Source: Comamonadaceae bacterium OS-1 (GTDB lineage: Bacteria > Pseudomonadota > Gammaproteobacteria > Burkholderiales > Burkholderiaceae_C). From it: DNA of 64,000 bases. Position 1 is the stretch's first letter. Every line of letters starts with the position of its first letter. Under the pieces are notes generated by a model. It did no database searches. It had not been told where the DNA came from and saw only the letters and a list, made by a program, of their open reading frames with translations. The stretch is from positions 2,976,001 through 3,040,000 of the forward strand of contig AP026969.1 in assembly GCA_027923965.1 (NCBI GenBank). The letters are read 5' to 3'. Both the position numbers and the translations under genes were made by a program. This document shows positions 7,281 through 17,734 of this stretch, piece by piece.

Positions 7281-8801
7281 TCAGGGGCAGTTGCTGGTTG
7301 GTGCCAGCCACTGGCGCAACCGCGCGTTGAAGGCCACATCCAGCCGACCGTAGGCATTGCTGCCAGTCGGGTTGCTGCAGCTCGAGCTGCCGCCGTACAG
7401 CTGGCCCACCAGGTAGTGGCCGCCACCGATGGTCTCAAACAGCGGTGCCCCGCTGCTGCCCAGTTCGGTGGACCCGCGGGCGAACTGGGTGTTGACAAAA
7501 CTGCTGTTCGCCTGGTTCGAAGTCGTGCAGCTGAAGTCACCGTTGGCGGCCAGTGATCCACAGTTCAGAAACGACGTGATCACCCCGGTGCTGATGGATT
7601 GCCAATCACCCTGCGGAAAGTGCAGGCTCACGGCCACATGGCCCAGCACGGGGGCTGCCACGGACCAGCCCGCAAATACCGCCCCGGTGGGGGGCGTGTC
7701 CGCCAGACGCATGAAAGAAGTGTCGGTGCTGGCACTGGCGTAGAGCAAGGTAGCCCCGCCAATGCGGGTGGTGGCATTCGCGTCACCCGTCACACCACCG
7801 CAGGTACTGGCCCGCCAAAACCACCAGGTCTCCAGCGTCGATGCCTCTGCCTGGGTCGAGATGCAGTGGTTGGCCCCCAAAAAGTACGGCGTGCCGCTGC
7901 CGGAGGCGTCATTGACCAGGGTGCCGGTGCACGCGGAGGTGATGCCGTTCTTGACGAAGCTCATGCGGGCCACGGAGTTGCTTTCGGTGGCGAAGCTGGG
8001 TTCGCAAGCGGTATCCACCTCGCAGCTACCCACCGCAGCCTTGGCCACGTTGCCGGCCTTGGCCTCCATGAGGGGGCTGCTGAACAAGTGCGAAACGCTC
8101 GGAATGGCGATTTCCACGCTGGCGGTAGACACCTGCGCGGGCAGCTCGATCTCCAGCGTGGCCTCGGTGCCCTCCACCGTCGGGGCCCAGTAGGTGCGTC
8201 CGGCATCGCTGGCGTCGCCCGCCGCGCGGTTGCGCGCCAGGGTGTCCAGCACGTCCTGCGCGGCAATGGTGTAGGCCTTGCCCGCGCCCTGCGCGTAGAC
8301 CCGCAGCGTGGCGGATGCAGGCAGGCTCTTCACCAGCACGCCCAGGCGCAGGCCCACGGCCAGGCCCGAATGGATGCTGATCGCCGCTACCCGCCCACCC
8401 GTCGCCGTGGCCTGCCATTGCAGCAAGGCGCTGGTGGCAGCGACCGTGGCCGTGGCGGCCACATCACGCGGCAGGCCGATCTGCTGGGGTACGCCCTTTT
8501 GCGCCAACAGCGGTTTGACCGCAGCCACCTTGGCCTGGGCCACATCGCCCAGCGCTATGGCATGGGCCAGCACCGGCTGCGCCGCGCGCGGCTGCAGGGC
8601 AGAAGCCGCAGTACCCCCCGTTTGCCGCAGCGATTCGGCCTGCACCCGCGTATCCACGGTGGCAGACTTGGCCGTCACGGTGCTGACCGCCGGGCACACC
8701 GCACCACCACTACCACCGCCACTGTCACCGCTGCCCCCGCCACAACTGGCCACCGCAGCCGCCACGGCCAGCAAGCCAAGTCGGTTCCATGTACGTTCCA
8801 T
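7281..8801 (-). CDS. Secreted trypsin-like serine protease (lysyl endopeptidase-like), predicted lipoprotein
   Basis: A 506-residue exported protein. The signal peptide ends in a lipobox (AVASC, lipid Cys20) followed by a Gly/Ser-rich linker. Residues about 45-240 are a propeptide-like beta-rich region. The C-terminal half is a chymotrypsin-fold domain with His in FLGANHC, Asp in STDTSFMRL and Ser in ELGSSGAPLF, and multiple Cys as in Lysobacter/Achromobacter lysyl endopeptidases. Specificity is not certain. A strong ribosome site (AGGAGATAGGT) precedes the ATG. It ends at the palindromic repeat shared with the convergent regulator gene and is the last gene on the minus strand after macB. Confidence 0.87.
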   Translation of the reverse strand: MERTWNRLGLLAVAAAVASCGGGSGDSGGGSGGAVCPAVSTVTAKSATVDTRVQAESLRQTGGTAASALQPRAAQPVLAHAIALGDVAQAKVAAVKPLLAQKGVPQQIGLPRDVAATATVAATSALLQWQATATGGRVAAISIHSGLAVGLRLGVLVKSLPASATLRVYAQGAGKAYTIAAQDVLDTLARNRAAGDASDAGRTYWAPTVEGTEATLEIELPAQVSTASVEIAIPSVSHLFSSPLMEAKAGNVAKAAVGSCEVDTACEPSFATESNSVARMSFVKNGITSACTGTLVNDASGSGTPYFLGANHCISTQAEASTLETWWFWRASTCGGVTGDANATTRIGGATLLYASASTDTSFMRLADTPPTGAVFAGWSVAAPVLGHVAVSLHFPQGDWQSISTGVITSFLNCGSLAANGDFSCTTSNQANSSFVNTQFARGSTELGSSGAPLFETIGGGHYLVGQLYGGSSSCSNPTGSNAYGRLDVAFNARLRQWLAPTSNCP

Positions 8802-8834
8802 ACCTATCTCCTGAAATTGAGTTCAATGTACCCG

Positions 8835-10801
<1,967 letters not shown>

Positions 10802-10802
<1 letters not shown>

Positions 10803-11719
10803 CAAAGTGGCCTCCGCCCAGCACGCACCCGGCGCACCTTTTGCACCGCCAGGCAGTGCAGCAGCGATCCCAGAACCGAGCCGGTCCACAGCAGGCGCGA
10901 CGGCGTGGGGGCCTGGGCGTACAGGCTCAGCACGTCCGGCGGCAAAGACTCCGGCAGGCGCAGCCGCAGCCACTGCCAGACCATTTCATACTGCACGCCG
11001 CGCTGGGCATAGCGCCACAGGCGGCGCAGGTAGATGCGGTAGTCCGCCAGCCGCCAGGGGCTGAGCGAGCGGAACGCAAACCCTGCTTCCGGCGCAAACA
11101 CCACCTGGTCGCCGCCCTCCACCGCCATGGCGATAGGCTGCAGGTTGCGGCCTGCCCACAGGGACACCAGCCAGTCCTCGCCGATCAGACCCTGCGGCAG
11201 GCGGATGCCGCGCTGGCGCAGGGTCTGCACAAAGCTGCCCCGCAGCGCATACAGCCCGCCCGCCAGCGTGCCCTGGCTCAGCATGCGCTGGCTCCAGCCC
11301 TCGCGGTCGCGGCCGGTGCTGGGCAGGGCCCCCACGGCATGGGCCGCAGGCACCTGCTCCAGCCGCGCAGCCATTGCCCGCAGCGCACCGGGGGCGACCT
11401 GCACGTCGCCGTCTACAAACACGTGCAGGGTGGCCGCGGCGGCAACCGTGTGCACATAGGTATTCCAGGCGTTGGCCTTGTCGGCCATTGCAATCTCGAC
11501 CACACGCAGGTGGGGCGATGCCGCCATCAGACCGCGCACCACCTGCGCCGTGCCGTCCTGGCAGCCGTTGGCCAGCACCACCACGTCCACCACCACCTCG
11601 GCCGCCATGCCCTGGGCGGCCACCTCGATGCTGCGCAGGGTGGCGGCAATGCGCGGGGCCTCGTTGTGGGCAAACACCGCGATGGACCAGGTAGCTGCCA
11701 TGGTTACAGAGGCTGGCAT
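10802..11719 (-). CDS. Family 2 glycosyltransferase-like protein inside the macAB operon
   Basis: A 305-residue GT-A fold protein: the N-terminal [21 protein letters not shown] nucleotide-binding start, a DxD-type motif in [15 protein letters not shown], and GEDWLVSLW in place of the usual ED catalytic element. One hydrophobic C-terminal stretch ([17 protein letters not shown]) suggests membrane association. Acceptor and sugar unknown. It overlaps macA upstream and macB downstream by ATGA on both sides, so the three proteins are made together; this implies the enzyme modifies or makes the exported compound, or that the operon was assembled by insertion. Confidence 0.85.
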
Positions 11720-13023
11720 CAGAACGGCAGCTTGGGTGCGCTGGCGCGGGGAGCCCCGGCCAGCGGGTTGCCGGTGACCACGGCCGTGCCGTCCTGCAAG
11801 CCCGCGTCGGGGCTGAGCAGCTCGGTGCTGCTGCCGTCGGTGATGCCCAGGCAGACGTTGGTGGCCACGGGCTTGCCCGCCGCGTCCAGCAGGTAGATCC
11901 GGCCACGCCGTGGAGAATTTAAAGAAATAGTGCCGTTTGTGCAGGTAGGACCAGCGGGAGCAGCTACGGTATTTGTAGCATCGGCAATGCGCATGCGCAA
12001 GGCGGCGTTGGGCACCTTGAGCACGTCCTGGCGGGTGTCGGTGACGATGCGCACATTGGCCGTCATGCCCGGCAGCAGGCGGCCGTCGGCATTGGCAAAG
12101 CGCAGCACGGCCACGTAGGTGACCACGTTGGCCACGTTCAACGCGGCCTTGCGCACCTGGCGCACCTCGGCCTCGAAGGTCTGGCCGGGGAAGGCATCGA
12201 CGCTGAAGTTGGCCTTTTGCCCCAGGCGGATGCGGCCCACGTCGCTCTCGTCGATGCTGGCCTCGACCTGCATGTCGTGCAGGTTTTGCGCAATCACAAA
12301 CAGCTCGGGGGCTTGCAGGCTGGCGGCCACGGTCTGGCCGCGCTCGATGGTGCGTTTGATGACGATGCCGCTGACCGGCGAGGTGATGCGGGTGCGCCCC
12401 AGGTCGATGCGCGCCTGGCCCAGCATGGCTTCGCGCTGCGCCACATTGGCCAGGGCGGTGGTGATCTGCGCCTGGCTCACGCTGGCCTGGGCCTGGGCCA
12501 GCTTGAGCAGCTCGCCGCTGGTATTGACCAGGGCACGGGTACGGTCCACCTCGCTCTGGGCGATGAACTGCTTGTCGGCCAGGTCGCGCTTGCGGTCAAA
12601 GTCGCGCTGGGCCTCGGCCAGGTCCACCTGGGCTTTGGAGATGGCGGCCCGGCCTGCCGCCGCATTGGCCTGGGCCGTGAGCACCGCCGCCCGCGCGGCA
12701 TCCACATCGGCCTGGGCCGAGCGCACGCGGTACTCGAAGGTTTCCGGGTCCAGCATGGCGATGAGCTGCCCGGCCTTGACCTCGGCGTTGAAGTCGGCGT
12801 ACAGCTCCTTGATCTGCCCCGACACCTGGGTGCCCACCGACACCTGGGTCACCGGGTTGACCGCCCCGCTAGCCGCCACCGTGGCCAGCAGCGGGCCCCG
12901 CGCCAGTGCGCCGGTGCGGTACGCGGGCTGGTCGGCCACGCGGTTTTGGCTCCACCACCACGTACCCAAGCCCAGCACGCCCACGGCCACCAGTCCCCAC
13001 ACCCAACGCTTCATTTTTCGCAT
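11719..13023 (-). CDS. macA: MacA-type periplasmic adaptor subunit
   Basis: A 434-residue membrane-fusion protein: N-terminal membrane anchor (residues about 5-25), lipoyl half (VSVGTQVSGQIKELYADFNAEVKAGQLIAMLD), a long alpha-helical hairpin rich in Ala/Gln (about 95-215), the second lipoyl half (TRITSPVSGIVIKRTIERGQTV) and a beta-barrel and membrane-proximal region. It links MacB to an outer-membrane channel. The segment around residues 345-368 (encoded near 11924-11990) is AT-richer and contains an unusual Cys; its DNA resembles the dispersed repeat of this genome, so it may be a repeat-derived insertion. A palindrome GTTTGCAAAC (13074-13083) lies just upstream. Confidence 0.9.
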   Translation of the reverse strand: MRKMKRWVWGLVAVGVLGLGTWWWSQNRVADQPAYRTGALARGPLLATVAASGAVNPVTQVSVGTQVSGQIKELYADFNAEVKAGQLIAMLDPETFEYRVRSAQADVDAARAAVLTAQANAAAGRAAISKAQVDLAEAQRDFDRKRDLADKQFIAQSEVDRTRALVNTSGELLKLAQAQASVSQAQITTALANVAQREAMLGQARIDLGRTRITSPVSGIVIKRTIERGQTVAASLQAPELFVIAQNLHDMQVEASIDESDVGRIRLGQKANFSVDAFPGQTFEAEVRQVRKAALNVANVVTYVAVLRFANADGRLLPGMTANVRIVTDTRQDVLKVPNAALRMRIADATNTVAAPAGPTCTNGTISLNSPRRGRIYLLDAAGKPVATNVCLGITDGSSTELLSPDAGLQDGTAVVTGNPLAGAPRASAPKLPF

Positions 13024-13084
13024 GGGGGCGATTGTAGGAACGGGCGGTTACAAAATTCCCTGTGGGGTTAAGCGTTTGCAAACA

Positions 13085-13576
13085 TCAAGGCCGCCGAAAC
13101 GAGACCGGCTGCTTCGCCCAATACGCTGACGCCAGCAGGTCCAGCCGCACCACCCCGCCCGCCGACGGCGCGTGCACAAACCGGCCCTCGCCTACATAGA
13201 TGCCTGCATGGGTGGCGGCACCGCGCGGGGCAAACACCACCAGGTCGCCGGTGCGCACCGCATCGGCTGGCACGGCCTGGCCCCAGTTGACCAGGGCAGC
13301 CACGGTGCGCGGTGCCGGAAGGCGCGCTTGGGACTGGTACACAAAACCGATCAGGCCGCTGCAGTCAAACCCCGACGCCGGTGTATTGCCGCCATAGCGG
13401 TAGGGCGTGCCCACCAGGCTGATGGCGTACAGGGTGACATCGTTGGCCTCTTCTGCCGACAGCCGGGACGGGCCCGGCGGGGCTGTCACGGAGAGGCGGG
13501 ACGGCGGCGCGGTGGAGCAGCCAGCCAAGGCAAGCAGTACGACCAGGGCAACAGTAGAGGAGCGCAGGATGGGCAT
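13085..13576 (-). CDS. NlpC/P60-family cell-wall peptidase, predicted lipoprotein
   Basis: A 163-residue lipoprotein. The signal peptide ends LLALAGC with lipid Cys20; the peptidase domain holds the Cys72 nucleophile (GFDCSGLIGFVY), His123 (THAGIYVGEG) and His135 (RFVHAPS), the full NlpC/P60 triad. Family members cut gamma-D-Glu-diaminopimelate bonds in peptidoglycan stem peptides (Spr/MepS-like). ATG 13576 is chosen because the signal peptide starts there; the upstream extension would read into the kinase gene in another frame. It follows the hybrid kinase by 13 bases and precedes macA on the same strand. Confidence 0.9.
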   Translation of the reverse strand: MPILRSSTVALVVLLALAGCSTAPPSRLSVTAPPGPSRLSAEEANDVTLYAISLVGTPYRYGGNTPASGFDCSGLIGFVYQSQARLPAPRTVAALVNWGQAVPADAVRTGDLVVFAPRGAATHAGIYVGEGRFVHAPSAGGVVRLDLLASAYWAKQPVSFRRP

Positions 13577-13589
13577 GCGGTGGGGTGTT

Positions 13590-16500
13590 TCAGGCTTCGG
13601 CGATGGCCAATTTGAACCGGTCCAGCGCCTCGGCGGCGGCATCGAAATCGAAATTTTGCAGCTCTGCCTGCAATTGGGCGATGGCCGGATGCCAGGGCGT
13701 ACCCGCCAGCAGTGTGGCACAGCGGTCAGCCTCGTCCAGCGCCAGGGCATCGCTGTCTTGCAGCAGGCGCTCCAGTGCGGCCAGCAGGGGTGGCACGTCG
13801 GGGGGTAAGGCCGGGCACGTTACGGCGGCGGTGGCAGGCGCGGCGTGCACCGCCTGGCTCCAGGCATCGATACCCGCCACAACGGCACGCAGGGCTGCAT
13901 CGGTCGCTGCACGCAGCACGAGCAGTTCCGCCGAATGCACCTGTGGCGCGGCGCAGGCCAGCTCCAGACTGTGGGTGGCCAAGTGCAAATCCTGCGCGCC
14001 GATATTGCCCGCCAGCCCCTTGAGGGTGTGGACATGGCGCACCAAGGCTTCCTGGTGGGCCGGGCTGGACAGGTCAGAGCGCAACCGGTCGAACTGGGCG
14101 CTGAAGTCGCGCTGGGTGGCCGCAAACCGCAGCAGCAGGCGGGCGTACAGGTCGGCCTTGCCGCCCGCCACCCGCAGACCGGCGGCCCAGTCCAGGCCGG
14201 GCACGCGGTCCAACCCCTGGAACCGCTGCGCGGGGTCTGTGGCGTCAGCAAGGGCAGAGGGCAGAGGGCGCACCGGCTGGCCCACGGCCTTGGGGGTGAC
14301 CCAGCGGGCGATGGTGGCGAACATTACGCCCACATCCAGCGGTTTGCCGATGTGGTCGTTCATGCCTACGGCCAGCACTTTTTCGCGGTCGCTGCTCATG
14401 GCGTTGGCGGTCATGGCGATGATGGGCAGCTCGGCCCAGCGCGGGTCCTGGCGCAGCAGCCGGGTGGCGGTAAAGCCATCCATCACCGGCATCTGGCAGT
14501 CCATCAGCACCACGTCGAACGCGGCAGTACCGACTGTGTCCAATGCTTGCACACGCTCCACGGCCTCCTGGCCGTTGTTGGCCAGCTCCACCACCATGCC
14601 GACGCTGCTGAGCAGCTCCAGCGCCAGTTCCTGGTTGACTTCGTTGTCTTCCACCAGCAGCACCCGCACGCCCGCCAGGCCCAGCGCCGGGTCGCTGGCC
14701 GTGCCCGGTGCCGCAAGCACGCGGCTTTGCTGCTGCGAGGGGATCGTGTTGATGGTGAAGTGAAAGGTACTGCCGATCCCGGCAGTGCTGTGCACGCCAA
14801 TGCGGCCCCCCATCAGATGCACCAGGTTTTTGGAGATGGTCAGCCCCAGGCCGGTGCCACCAAAGCGCCGCGAGGTCGACGAATCGGCCTGGGTGAACGC
14901 ATTGAACAGCTTACCCTGCTGCTGGGGTGTAAGGCCGATGCCCGCGTCGGTGACGGCAAAGTGCAGTGTCAGTTGCTCGCCGGTGGCCGAGTACAGCGGG
15001 TCGCCCGGGGCCAGGCGGCGCACCGCCACCACGATCTCGCCCCGCTCGGTGAATTTGATGGCGTTGCCCACCAGGTTCAGCAGCACCTGGCCCAGGCGCA
15101 GCGGGTCGCCCTGCAGCATGGCCGGGATGTCGGCCGCGCAGTCCACGCGCAGGGTCAGGCCTTTGCTGTGGGCTCTTTCAGCCACCAGACTGGTCAGGGT
15201 GGTGAGCACCTCGTCCAGCGCAAAAGGGGTGGACTCGATGGTCATCTTGCCAGCCTCGATCTTCGAGAAGTCGAGGATGTCGTTGATGATGCCCATCAGG
15301 TTTTTGGCAGCGGCATTGACCTTTCGGATGTAGTTGGCCTGGCGCGGACTGAGCTCGCCCGCCAGCGCCAGGCCGGACATACCGATGATGGCGTTCATCG
15401 GGGTGCGGATCTCGTGGCTCATATTGGCCAGAAAATCCGACTTGGCCTGGTTGGCCTCTTCCGCCGCCTTTTGGGCCTGGCGGATGGCGATCTCGGCTTC
15501 CTTGAGGGCGGTGATGTCCTGGTTCACACCAAACAGCTGGACCAGTCGGCCATCGGAATCGGTTTCGGCCTGCACCAGGGTGCGCAGCCAGATCTGCCGC
15601 CCGTCCACGGGGCGGCGAAAGGGGTAGGTCATCTCGAACGCGTCCAGCCGCCCGGCCAGCGCCTCGGCAAATTGCTGGCGGTACCGGGTGACCAGCAGCG
15701 GGTCCGGGAGGTCGATGCGCCGCCACACCTCGGACACCGTCAAACGCCGTTCGGTGCGGCCTGGCAACTCGCCGCACAGCACGGCGTTGCGCTCGGACGA
15801 TACCAGCCAGTCGGGCTGGTCGGCGCGGATGTGCCACTCACCCGACCGGGTTAGCGTGAGCGCCTGGTTGGCCCGCTCATTGGCCGCCAGCAGCTGGGCC
15901 TGGGCGTTGTGCTGGTAACGCTGGACGGCGCTGAGCTTGTCGCGCATCTGCACCAGCCGGTGCAGCACGCTGTCGCCCTGCACGGCGTCGGTGTGGATGG
16001 CGGAGCCCAGGTCACCATCGGCAATGCGCTGGATGGTGGCGTGCACCCGCTCGATGGTGCCTCCCATCAGGGTTTGCAGCTTGTCGATGTAGCGGTTCAC
16101 GTTGTCGGTCACGGCCTGGAATTCCCGGGTGTCAGCAGGGGGCAGGTGCCGTTGCAGGCTGCTGCCGCTGGAGGCGATGGCATCCAGCGCATCGCGGATC
16201 TTGCCCAGCGGGCGCAGCACCTGCTTGGTGACGATGGCGTACAGCGCGGCCACGATCAGGCAGTTGATGGCCAGGATCTGCAGCACCAGCAGCACCAGAT
16301 CGTGCTGCAGGCGCAGGCGGATGCCGCGCTCCGACGCGTACAGGGTGACGCTGCCCACCTTGGGCTGGTCGGGCTGGTACAGCACATCGAACTCCCGCGT
16401 AATGTCTGCAACCAAAGGGCCCTGCAGCTCCGCCAGTGCACCTTGGGCCCGCTGCAAGCCGTACGACCGGTCTTTGCCGTAGCGCACATAAATGCCGGTG

Positions 16501-16745
16501 ACGATGGCATCGTTCATCTCGGAGCGCATGATGTCGATGATCTGCTCGCGGTTGAACTGCCAGATCGCCGTTGGCAAGGTGGTCTTGATGCGCGCCTCGA
16601 TATGGCTGAGCCGCTGGGCCAGGTCCGCCTCTTTCTCGCGTTTGCGGTCCAGGTAATTCCAGGCACCAAACGCGCCCAGCCCCACCGACACGATCAACAC
16701 GAACAGCACCACAAAGCGAAGTCGGATGGAAGGCTTGGTCAGCAT
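13590..16745 (-). CDS. Hybrid sensor histidine kinase with receiver and Hpt domains (copy 1)
   Basis: A 1,051-residue phosphorelay protein. Order: membrane segment (about 11-29), periplasmic sensor (about 30-150), second membrane segment (about 150-172), HAMP-like linker, PAS (about 300-410), coiled coil, HisKA with His444 in [10 protein letters not shown], HATPase_c with N/G boxes ([21 protein letters not shown]), receiver with Asp749 ([11 protein letters not shown]), and a C-terminal Hpt with His906 (HVHTLKG). Phosphate would flow His444-Asp749-His906 to a separate receiver, none of which is encoded next to it. The gene starts 18 bases after a periplasmic binding-protein gene, likely its ligand-sensing partner. 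Copy 2 at 17735-20890 is the same length and very similar. Confidence 0.94.
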   Translation of the reverse strand: MLTKPSIRLRFVVLFVLIVSVGLGAFGAWNYLDRKREKEADLAQRLSHIEARIKTTLPTAIWQFNREQIIDIMRSEMNDAIVTGIYVRYGKDRSYGLQRAQGALAELQGPLVADITREFDVLYQPDQPKVGSVTLYASERGIRLRLQHDLVLLVLQILAINCLIVAALYAIVTKQVLRPLGKIRDALDAIASSGSSLQRHLPPADTREFQAVTDNVNRYIDKLQTLMGGTIERVHATIQRIADGDLGSAIHTDAVQGDSVLHRLVQMRDKLSAVQRYQHNAQAQLLAANERANQALTLTRSGEWHIRADQPDWLVSSERNAVLCGELPGRTERRLTVSEVWRRIDLPDPLLVTRYRQQFAEALAGRLDAFEMTYPFRRPVDGRQIWLRTLVQAETDSDGRLVQLFGVNQDITALKEAEIAIRQAQKAAEEANQAKSDFLANMSHEIRTPMNAIIGMSGLALAGELSPRQANYIRKVNAAAKNLMGIINDILDFSKIEAGKMTIESTPFALDEVLTTLTSLVAERAHSKGLTLRVDCAADIPAMLQGDPLRLGQVLLNLVGNAIKFTERGEIVVAVRRLAPGDPLYSATGEQLTLHFAVTDAGIGLTPQQQGKLFNAFTQADSSTSRRFGGTGLGLTISKNLVHLMGGRIGVHSTAGIGSTFHFTINTIPSQQQSRVLAAPGTASDPALGLAGVRVLLVEDNEVNQELALELLSSVGMVVELANNGQEAVERVQALDTVGTAAFDVVLMDCQMPVMDGFTATRLLRQDPRWAELPIIAMTANAMSSDREKVLAVGMNDHIGKPLDVGVMFATIARWVTPKAVGQPVRPLPSALADATDPAQRFQGLDRVPGLDWAAGLRVAGGKADLYARLLLRFAATQRDFSAQFDRLRSDLSSPAHQEALVRHVHTLKGLAGNIGAQDLHLATHSLELACAAPQVHSAELLVLRAATDAALRAVVAGIDAWSQAVHAAPATAAVTCPALPPDVPPLLAALERLLQDSDALALDEADRCATLLAGTPWHPAIAQLQAELQNFDFDAAAEALDRFKLAIAEA

Positions 16746-16763
16746 GTTCCGCCCCTGCCCACT

Positions 16764-17519
16764 TCATTCGGCGGGTTTTAAGGGTGGAATGCCCAGCTCG
16801 GCCAGCTTGTCCAGAAAGATCTTTTTGACCAGCCCTTCTTTTTGCATGACCAGCAAGGCAGCATTGATTCGGGGCACCAGCGCGGCATGCTTTTTGTTCA
16901 GATGGAAATACAGCGGCTCGGTGGCCCAGGCGCGTGGTCCACGGTAAAACTTGCGCGGGCGCTGGTGGACAATTTCCGGCTCTGCAGCGAGGTAGACCAG
17001 CATCGCAACCTCAAACCGTCCATTGGCCAACATCTCAAACGCGGTGCGGACGTTCGCTGTGTCGGTGACGTTCATCCCCTGGGTGTACTTCGGCAACATC
17101 AAAATGGTCTGCGTCAAACCTATCTTGCGCTGGCGCAATTCGGCACGCGGCAGATTGGCTACTTTTTCGTCCATGCTGTAGATGGCCAGGTCGGCCCATA
17201 CCACCGGAGTGGGCACGGCCACTACATCGGTATATGTTTTGGCCGCATCGGCGATGCGCATCACATCACCGTCGAGGCTGCCATCGTTGGCCAGGATCAT
17301 CGAGCGTGACAGGGGAACGCGCTGGAACTCGCACTTCAGGCCGCTGCGCTTGAACGCCTCTTTCACCACGCTCTCGGCAATATCGGACAAAGGCGAGAGG
17401 GAATCCGTGCGGCCAATCTGCAGAGCCTGCTGGGCCAAGGCGGGCATGGCCGCCAGCACCAACAATGCGGCGCCGAACCCGTGGCGCAGCATGCAGACTG
17501 CAAAACAGAGGATGTTCAT
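16764..17519 (-). CDS. Periplasmic solute-binding protein (SBP_bac_3-like), partner of hybrid kinase copy 1
   Basis: A 251-residue exported protein: cleavable signal peptide (ending near AMPALAQQ) and a family-3 extracellular solute-binding fold ([74 protein letters not shown]). No permease or ATPase is nearby, so transport is unlikely; the close coupling to the kinase suggests a co-receptor that delivers ligand state to the kinase sensor domain. ATG 17519 is preferred over GTG 17528 because an AGGTG site lies six bases before it; the paralogue at 20910 has the same start arrangement and length. Confidence 0.87.
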   Translation of the reverse strand: MNILCFAVCMLRHGFGAALLVLAAMPALAQQALQIGRTDSLSPLSDIAESVVKEAFKRSGLKCEFQRVPLSRSMILANDGSLDGDVMRIADAAKTYTDVVAVPTPVVWADLAIYSMDEKVANLPRAELRQRKIGLTQTILMLPKYTQGMNVTDTANVRTAFEMLANGRFEVAMLVYLAAEPEIVHQRPRKFYRGPRAWATEPLYFHLNKKHAALVPRINAALLVMQKEGLVKKIFLDKLAELGIPPLKPAE

Positions 17520-17528
17520 CGCATACAC

Positions 17529-17734
17529 CTAGGTGGGAAGACTCGTGCGGTGTAGATGCTATACACACTTACAAAAATAAACAAACAACCCTGGATCAAA
17601 AATACACAAAAAATCAGCCTCCTGTGCTTATCTGATAAGCATGAGCAGCTATCAAAAATGTATTTTATTTAAAGGAAGAACATGAGCCCGACCATCAGGC
17701 TGGTGGACCTGAAGGCGCCGCAACGAGGCGTCGC
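17529..17734. other. Intergenic: promoter of SBP copy 1 and 3' flank of kinase copy 2
   Basis: On the minus strand a TTGTTT / 17 bases / TGTATA arrangement just upstream of the SBP gene is a plausible sigma-70 promoter. The stretch also carries repeat copy 2 (17612-17656). An ATG at 17682 preceded by AAAGGAAGAAC opens a plus-strand frame that runs antisense into the kinase and is treated as a shadow. Confidence 0.5.
17612..17656. repeat. Dispersed palindromic repeat, copy 2
   Basis: The core GCTTATC-T-GATAAGC (17627-17641) with flanking CCTGTG and the tail GAGCAGCTAT matches the layout of copy 1. It sits about 80 bases past the 3' end of hybrid kinase copy 2. Confidence 0.75.
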
